Assembly (NCBI RefSeq): GCF_006716125.1
Contig: NZ_VFOM01000001.1
Span: 1,302,001 to 1,366,000, forward strand
DNA length: 64,000 nucleotides
Reading direction: 5' to 3'
Origin: Homoserinimonas aerilata
GTDB taxonomy: Bacteria > Actinomycetota > Actinomycetes > Actinomycetales > Microbacteriaceae
Position numbers and translations under genes: made by a program. How positions within the stretch are numbered: position 1 is the first letter of the stretch; each line of letters starts with the position of its first letter. Of this stretch, positions 60,649 to 64,000 are shown in pieces. Below the pieces are notes generated by a model, which worked only from the letters and a program-made list of their open reading frames with translations, did no database searches and had not been told where the DNA came from.

Positions 60649-62871
60649 CTACCTGAAGCCGCGCAGACGCAGGCTGTTCGTCACCACGAACACCGACGAG
60701 AAGGCCATGGCCGCTCCGGCCAGCAGTGGGTTCAGCAGACCCAGCATCGCCACGGGAATGGCCGCCGTGTTGTAGGCGAACGCCCAGAACAGGTTGCCCT
60801 TGATGGTGCTGAGCGTGCGCCGTGCCAGACGGATCGCATCCGCCACCACCAGCAGGTCCCCGCTCATCACTGTGAGGTCACTCGCCGCAATGGCCGCGTC
60901 GGTTCCGGCCCCCATTGCGATGCCGAGGTCAGCCGCCGCGAGTGCCGCCGCATCATTCACGCCATCGCCGACCATCGCCACCACGTGCCCGGCAGCCTGC
61001 AGGGACTGGATGGCCGCCAGTTTGCCGGCCGGGGTCACCCCGGCACGAACATCCGTGATTCCCACGCTCGCCGCCACCGTCGCCGCGGCACCGGCGTTGT
61101 CACCGGTCAGCAGCACCGGGGTCAGGCCGAGCCGCCGGAACCGGGCGATCGCCTCAGCGCTGGTCGGTTTGATCGAATCGCCGACGATCAGGATGCCGCG
61201 AACGGCGCCATCCCAGCCGACGACCACAGCGGTGTTGCCGGCCGCCTCAGCGTCGTCAAACGATTCCCGCAGCGGCGCTGGCAGCGGCAACGCCCAGTCC
61301 CGCTCGAGCCAATCAGCACGGCCCACCGCGACTGCACGGCCACCGACGGCCGCCGTCACGCCCTGCCCCTGGTGGGAGACGAACGAAGCGGCCTCGGGCA
61401 GGTCACCCTTGGCCTGACCCGCAGTGACGATGGCGCGACCTATCGGATGCTCGGAACCGGACTCGACGGCCGCCGCCACCGCGACAATCTCAGCTACGCT
61501 CTCACCGTCGGCGGCCACCGCATCCAGTAGTTCCATCCGGCCGGTGGTGACCGTGCCGGTCTTGTCGAGCACGATCGTGTCGACGCGACGGGTCGACTCC
61601 AGGGTTTGCGGGCCGCGGATCAGAATGCCCAACTGCGAGCCGCGGCCAGTGCCAACGAGCAGCGCGGTCGGGGTGGCGAGGCCCAGGGCACACGGGCAGG
61701 CGATGATCAGGGTGGCGACGGCGGCCGTGAATGCGGCCTCCACCGATCCCCCGAAGAACAGCCATGCACCCAAGGTCAACAGGGAGAGCACGATCACGAC
61801 GGGAACGAAGATCGCCGACACCCGGTCGGCGAGGCGTTGCACCTCGGCCTTACCGGTCTGCGCGTCCTCGACCAGGCGGCCCAGTCGGGCCAGCTCGGTG
61901 TCGGCGCCGACGCGCGTGACCTCAACGATAAGGCGTCCGCCGACGTTGACGGTCGATCCTACGACACGGTCACCGGGGCCGATCTCGACTGGCACCGATT
62001 CACCGGTGAGCATGCTCATGTCGACTGCGGATGCGCCATCCGTCACCAGTCCGTCGGTGGCGATCTTCTCGCCGGGCCGCACAACGAAGACGTCGCCGGG
62101 CGTGAGCGCGGTGACGGCGACGGAAACCTCGACACCATCCCGCAGCACCATGGCGTCTTTCGCGCCGAGCTCCAGCAGCGCGCGCATGGCGGCGCCCGAC
62201 TGCCTCTTGGTGCGGGCCTCGATGTAACGCCCACCCAGAATGAATACGGTGACCGCGGCCGCAACCTCCAGATAGATCTCTCCCGCCCCGGAACCCGGTT
62301 CGGCGAGCAGGCTGAAGGTCATGTGCATGCCGGGCATACCCGCGGTGCCGAAGAACAGGGCGTAGAGCGACCAGGCGAGAGCCGCAAGAACACCGACGCT
62401 GACCAGCGTGTCCATGGTGGCGGCGCCGTGGCGGGCGTTCACGAACGCCGCCCGGTGGAACGGCCACGCACCCCACACAGCGACAGGGGCGGCGAGGGTG
62501 AGGGTCAGCCACTGCCAGTTGGTGAACTGGAGCGCCGGGATCATCGACAGCAGCACGACCGGAACGGTCAGCGCTGCCGACACGATCAGCCGCTGCCGCA
62601 GTTCGGCGAGTCCATCGGATGCCGGGGCGCCTTCGCCTGCGGATTCGGCGACCGGCGGAGCCGGCAGCTCCGCCGTGTACCCGGCCGACTCCACGGTGGC
62701 GATGAGCTGCTCGGCGCTCACCCCTTCCGGCGCACGCACTCGCGCCTTCTCGGTCGCGTAGTTGACGCTGGCCTCGACCCCGGGGAGCTTGTTCAGCTTG
62801 CGCTCCACCCGGTTGGCGCAGGAGGCGCAGGTCATCCCGCCGATATCGAGTTCGACATCCGACATGGGCAT
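60649..62871 (-). CDS. copA: Copper-translocating P-type ATPase
   Basis: Exports Cu(I) from the cytoplasm. The 740-residue protein has an N-terminal heavy-metal-binding domain (GMTCASC, C15 and C18), eight membrane segments with the ion-path CPC ([13 protein letters not shown]), the phosphorylation site DKTGT, the TGES actuator loop, SEHPIG (HP motif) and GDGVND. The ATG at 62871 lies 2 nt after the copZ stop, so the pair is in one operon. ATG 62865 is an alternative. Confidence 0.95.
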   Translation of the reverse strand: MPMSDVELDIGGMTCASCANRVERKLNKLPGVEASVNYATEKARVRAPEGVSAEQLIATVESAGYTAELPAPPVAESAGEGAPASDGLAELRQRLIVSAALTVPVVLLSMIPALQFTNWQWLTLTLAAPVAVWGAWPFHRAAFVNARHGAATMDTLVSVGVLAALAWSLYALFFGTAGMPGMHMTFSLLAEPGSGAGEIYLEVAAAVTVFILGGRYIEARTKRQSGAAMRALLELGAKDAMVLRDGVEVSVAVTALTPGDVFVVRPGEKIATDGLVTDGASAVDMSMLTGESVPVEIGPGDRVVGSTVNVGGRLIVEVTRVGADTELARLGRLVEDAQTGKAEVQRLADRVSAIFVPVVIVLSLLTLGAWLFFGGSVEAAFTAAVATLIIACPCALGLATPTALLVGTGRGSQLGILIRGPQTLESTRRVDTIVLDKTGTVTTGRMELLDAVAADGESVAEIVAVAAAVESGSEHPIGRAIVTAGQAKGDLPEAASFVSHQGQGVTAAVGGRAVAVGRADWLERDWALPLPAPLRESFDDAEAAGNTAVVVGWDGAVRGILIVGDSIKPTSAEAIARFRRLGLTPVLLTGDNAGAAATVAASVGITDVRAGVTPAGKLAAIQSLQAAGHVVAMVGDGVNDAAALAAADLGIAMGAGTDAAIAASDLTVMSGDLLVVADAIRLARRTLSTIKGNLFWAFAYNTAAIPVAMLGLLNPLLAGAAMAFSSVFVVTNSLRLRGFR

Positions 62872-62873
62872 GT

Positions 62874-63206
62874 CTACGCGTCCGCGAGCGCGTAGCCGGC
62901 CTCGCCGACCGCGGCGCGAATGGCCGCCGAGTCGAGGGCGGAGGAGCTGGCGACCGTGACCGTGGACGCGCCGCCGACGTTCAACTGAACGTTCACCGAC
63001 TCCACGCCGTCGAGGGCGGTGAGCTCCTCGGTGATGCTGGACACGCAGTGGCCGCACGTCATTCCGGTGACCGCAACGGTGGTCTCGATCAGGCTGGCGG
63101 GGGCGGATGCTGTGTCCGCGACCGTCTGCGCAGGCGTGCTGCAGCAGGCGCATCCGCCGCCGCTGTTCTTGTCGCTCAGGCCGAGATCGATGGTGGGGTT
63201 GGACAT
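62874..63206 (-). CDS. copZ: Copper chaperone (CopZ-like HMA protein) with Cys-rich N-terminus
   Basis: A 110-residue heavy-metal-associated domain protein with GMTCGHC (Cys51, Cys54) in a ferredoxin-like fold. About 40 extra N-terminal residues contain a GGGCACCS cluster (C19, C21, C22), which may bind further Cu(I). It hands copper to CopA, encoded 2 nt downstream. ATG 63206 has AAGGAG seven nt upstream; the longer in-frame extension to 63308 overlaps the promoter and is unlikely to be translated. Confidence 0.9.
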   Translation of the reverse strand: MSNPTIDLGLSDKNSGGGCACCSTPAQTVADTASAPASLIETTVAVTGMTCGHCVSSITEELTALDGVESVNVQLNVGGASTVTVASSSALDSAAIRAAVGEAGYALADA

Positions 63207-63244
63207 GGGCGTCTCCTTGTTGTCGATACCGGGTGGGGGTATTG

Positions 63245-63274
63245 ACACTACCCCCCGGGGGTATCTGGAATCAA
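63245..63274 (-). promoter_or_regulatory. copZ-copA promoter with CsoR-type operator
   Basis: On the minus strand TTGATT (-35, 63274-63269), an 18-nt spacer and TAGTGT (-10, 63250-63245) precede copZ. The spacer carries the near-perfect palindrome TACCCCCCGGGGGTA (63249-63263), the GC-rich operator type bound by the copper sensor CsoR. Repressor position between -35 and -10 fits derepression by copper. Confidence 0.8.
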
Positions 63275-63350
63275 GCTCCACATGATCACGGTCTCGCGGC
63301 TCCCCCACCCGCGCCCGACCCGTTCAGGATCACGCGGCAGAATGGAAGGG

Positions 63351-64000
63351 ATGACTACCACAAGCCTCCCCACGACCATCGGCATCCTCGGCGCCGGCAA
63401 GGTCGGCACCGTTCTTGCCCGCCTCGCGATTGCAGCCGGGTACCGCGTGCTCATCTCCGGATCCGGCGACGCCGCAAAGATCGCGCTCACCGTTGATGTG
63501 CTCAGCACGGGCGCCGTCGCCACAACGTCTGCCGAGGCCGCCGCGGGCGCCGACATCGTCATCCTCGCGCTGCCCCTCGGTAAATACCGCACGATCCCCG
63601 TCGACGAGCTGCGGGGCAAGCTCGTCGTCGACGCCATGAACTACTGGTGGGAGGTCGACGGGATCCGCGACGACCTCGACGACCCCCGCACCTCCACAAG
63701 CGAGCTGGTGCAGGCGTTCCTTGCCGACTCGACAATCGTGAAGGCCTTCAACCACATGGGCTACCACGACCTCGAAGAGGAGGCGTGCCCCTCCGGCAAG
63801 GCCGGCCGCAAGGCGCTCGCCTACTCAGGTGACGACACCGAGGCGAAAGCGAAGGTTGCCGCCCTGATCGATGCTCTGGGCTTCGACCCGGTGGATGCGG
63901 GCTCTCTCGCCGACAGCATCCGTCTCGAACCGCACGCAGAACTGTTCGGTGCGGATGTCGACGCCGCCGAGGTGCGGGCGATGCTCGAGCGCTTCCCGAC
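63351..64000 (+). CDS. NAD(P)-binding oxidoreductase of the F420-dependent NADP reductase type (3' end outside window)
   Basis: The visible 216 residues start with a Rossmann fold: [10 protein letters not shown] (residues 11-20), a glycine motif, then [10 protein letters not shown] and VVDAMNYWW, in the style of the F420-dependent NADP reductase/NADPH-dependent reductase family. No F420-biosynthesis gene is in the window, so the cofactor is uncertain. ATG 63351 has GGAAGGG directly before it; ATG 63342 in frame is also possible. It is divergent from copZ by about 145 nt. Confidence 0.8.
   Translation, partial: MTTTSLPTTIGILGAGKVGTVLARLAIAAGYRVLISGSGDAAKIALTVDVLSTGAVATTSAEAAAGADIVILALPLGKYRTIPVDELRGKLVVDAMNYWWEVDGIRDDLDDPRTSTSELVQAFLADSTIVKAFNHMGYHDLEEEACPSGKAGRKALAYSGDDTEAKAKVAALIDALGFDPVDAGSLADSIRLEPHAELFGADVDAAEVRAMLERFP

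Overview
The window is high-GC DNA with dense, short-spaced genes. Gene content points to an actinobacterium of the order Micrococcales, most likely the family Microbacteriaceae. The indicators are the PASTA-kinase/class II DAHP synthase/acyltransferase/fadD15 neighbourhood, a GarA-type FHA protein next to an FtsR-type MerR regulator, biotin-dependent pyruvate carboxylase, the SOS-controlled imuA-imuB-dnaE2 cassette, YkoEDC under a TPP riboswitch, and the frequent GGATGC/GCATCC codon pairs. The family is inferred from gene content only. No rRNA, tRNA, CRISPR array, prophage or insertion sequence was recognised; this is mostly ordinary chromosome.

Layout. 1-6.3 kb: tail of a PASTA Ser/Thr kinase facing a minus-strand group (ROK glucokinase, acyltransferase, class II DAHP synthase), then an acyl-CoA synthetase with a clear terminator, and peptide deformylase. 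6.4-14.2 kb: a MinD-like ATPase with a long acidic N-terminus, pyruvate carboxylase, a ParA ATPase, and garA-ftsR-merR. 14.3-18.2 kb: an LRV-repeat protein, a Pr6Pr membrane protein, a circularly permuted Tat/lipoprotein flavin amine oxidase, an S4 RNA-binding protein and a CPBP-like membrane protein. 18.3-24.1 kb: the mutagenic repair operon imuA-imuB-dnaE2 behind a textbook SOS box. 24.2-32.2 kb: flotillin, an MFS exporter, EI24/CysZ-like protein, thiamine-binding protein, YceI, CstA and YbdD.

32.3-36.0 kb: ykoE-ykoD-ykoC plus a P-loop kinase, all downstream of a TPP riboswitch, so this is a thiamine-precursor import operon with a possible salvage kinase. 36.0-38.8 kb: sufS-sufU and an M50 metallopeptidase. 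38.8-39.9 kb: a locally AT-rich two-gene unit (DUF1801 and a winged-helix/nucleotidyltransferase protein) with a palindromic operator candidate. 39.9-48.6 kb: SNF2 helicase, a sigma factor translationally coupled to an O6-alkylguanine methyltransferase, SGNH hydrolase, thioesterase, MFS exporter and a secreted lytic transglycosylase. 48.55-48.99 kb is the only long non-coding gap and holds a large inverted-repeat element with G-runs. 49.0-56.1 kb: DEAD-box RNA helicase, two alpha/beta hydrolases, SDR and divergent HTH regulator, SRPBCC protein, dGTPase. 56.2-59.1 kb: a putative Fe(II)/2-oxoglutarate-type oxygenase divergent from a DUF262-DUF1524 (GmrSD-like) nuclease, with an iron-box-like sequence between them. 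59.1-64 kb: ThrE exporter, copZ-copA under a CsoR-type operator, and the start of a NADP/F420-type oxidoreductase.

The points most worth a second look are the permuted amine oxidase (15.5-16.9 kb), the structured intergenic element (48.64-48.76 kb), the riboswitch-controlled P-loop kinase (32.3-32.9 kb), the iron-box/oxygenase/GmrSD-like locus (56.2-59.1 kb), and two conserved genes (ykoD, sufS) whose conserved N-termini lack an ordinary start codon.
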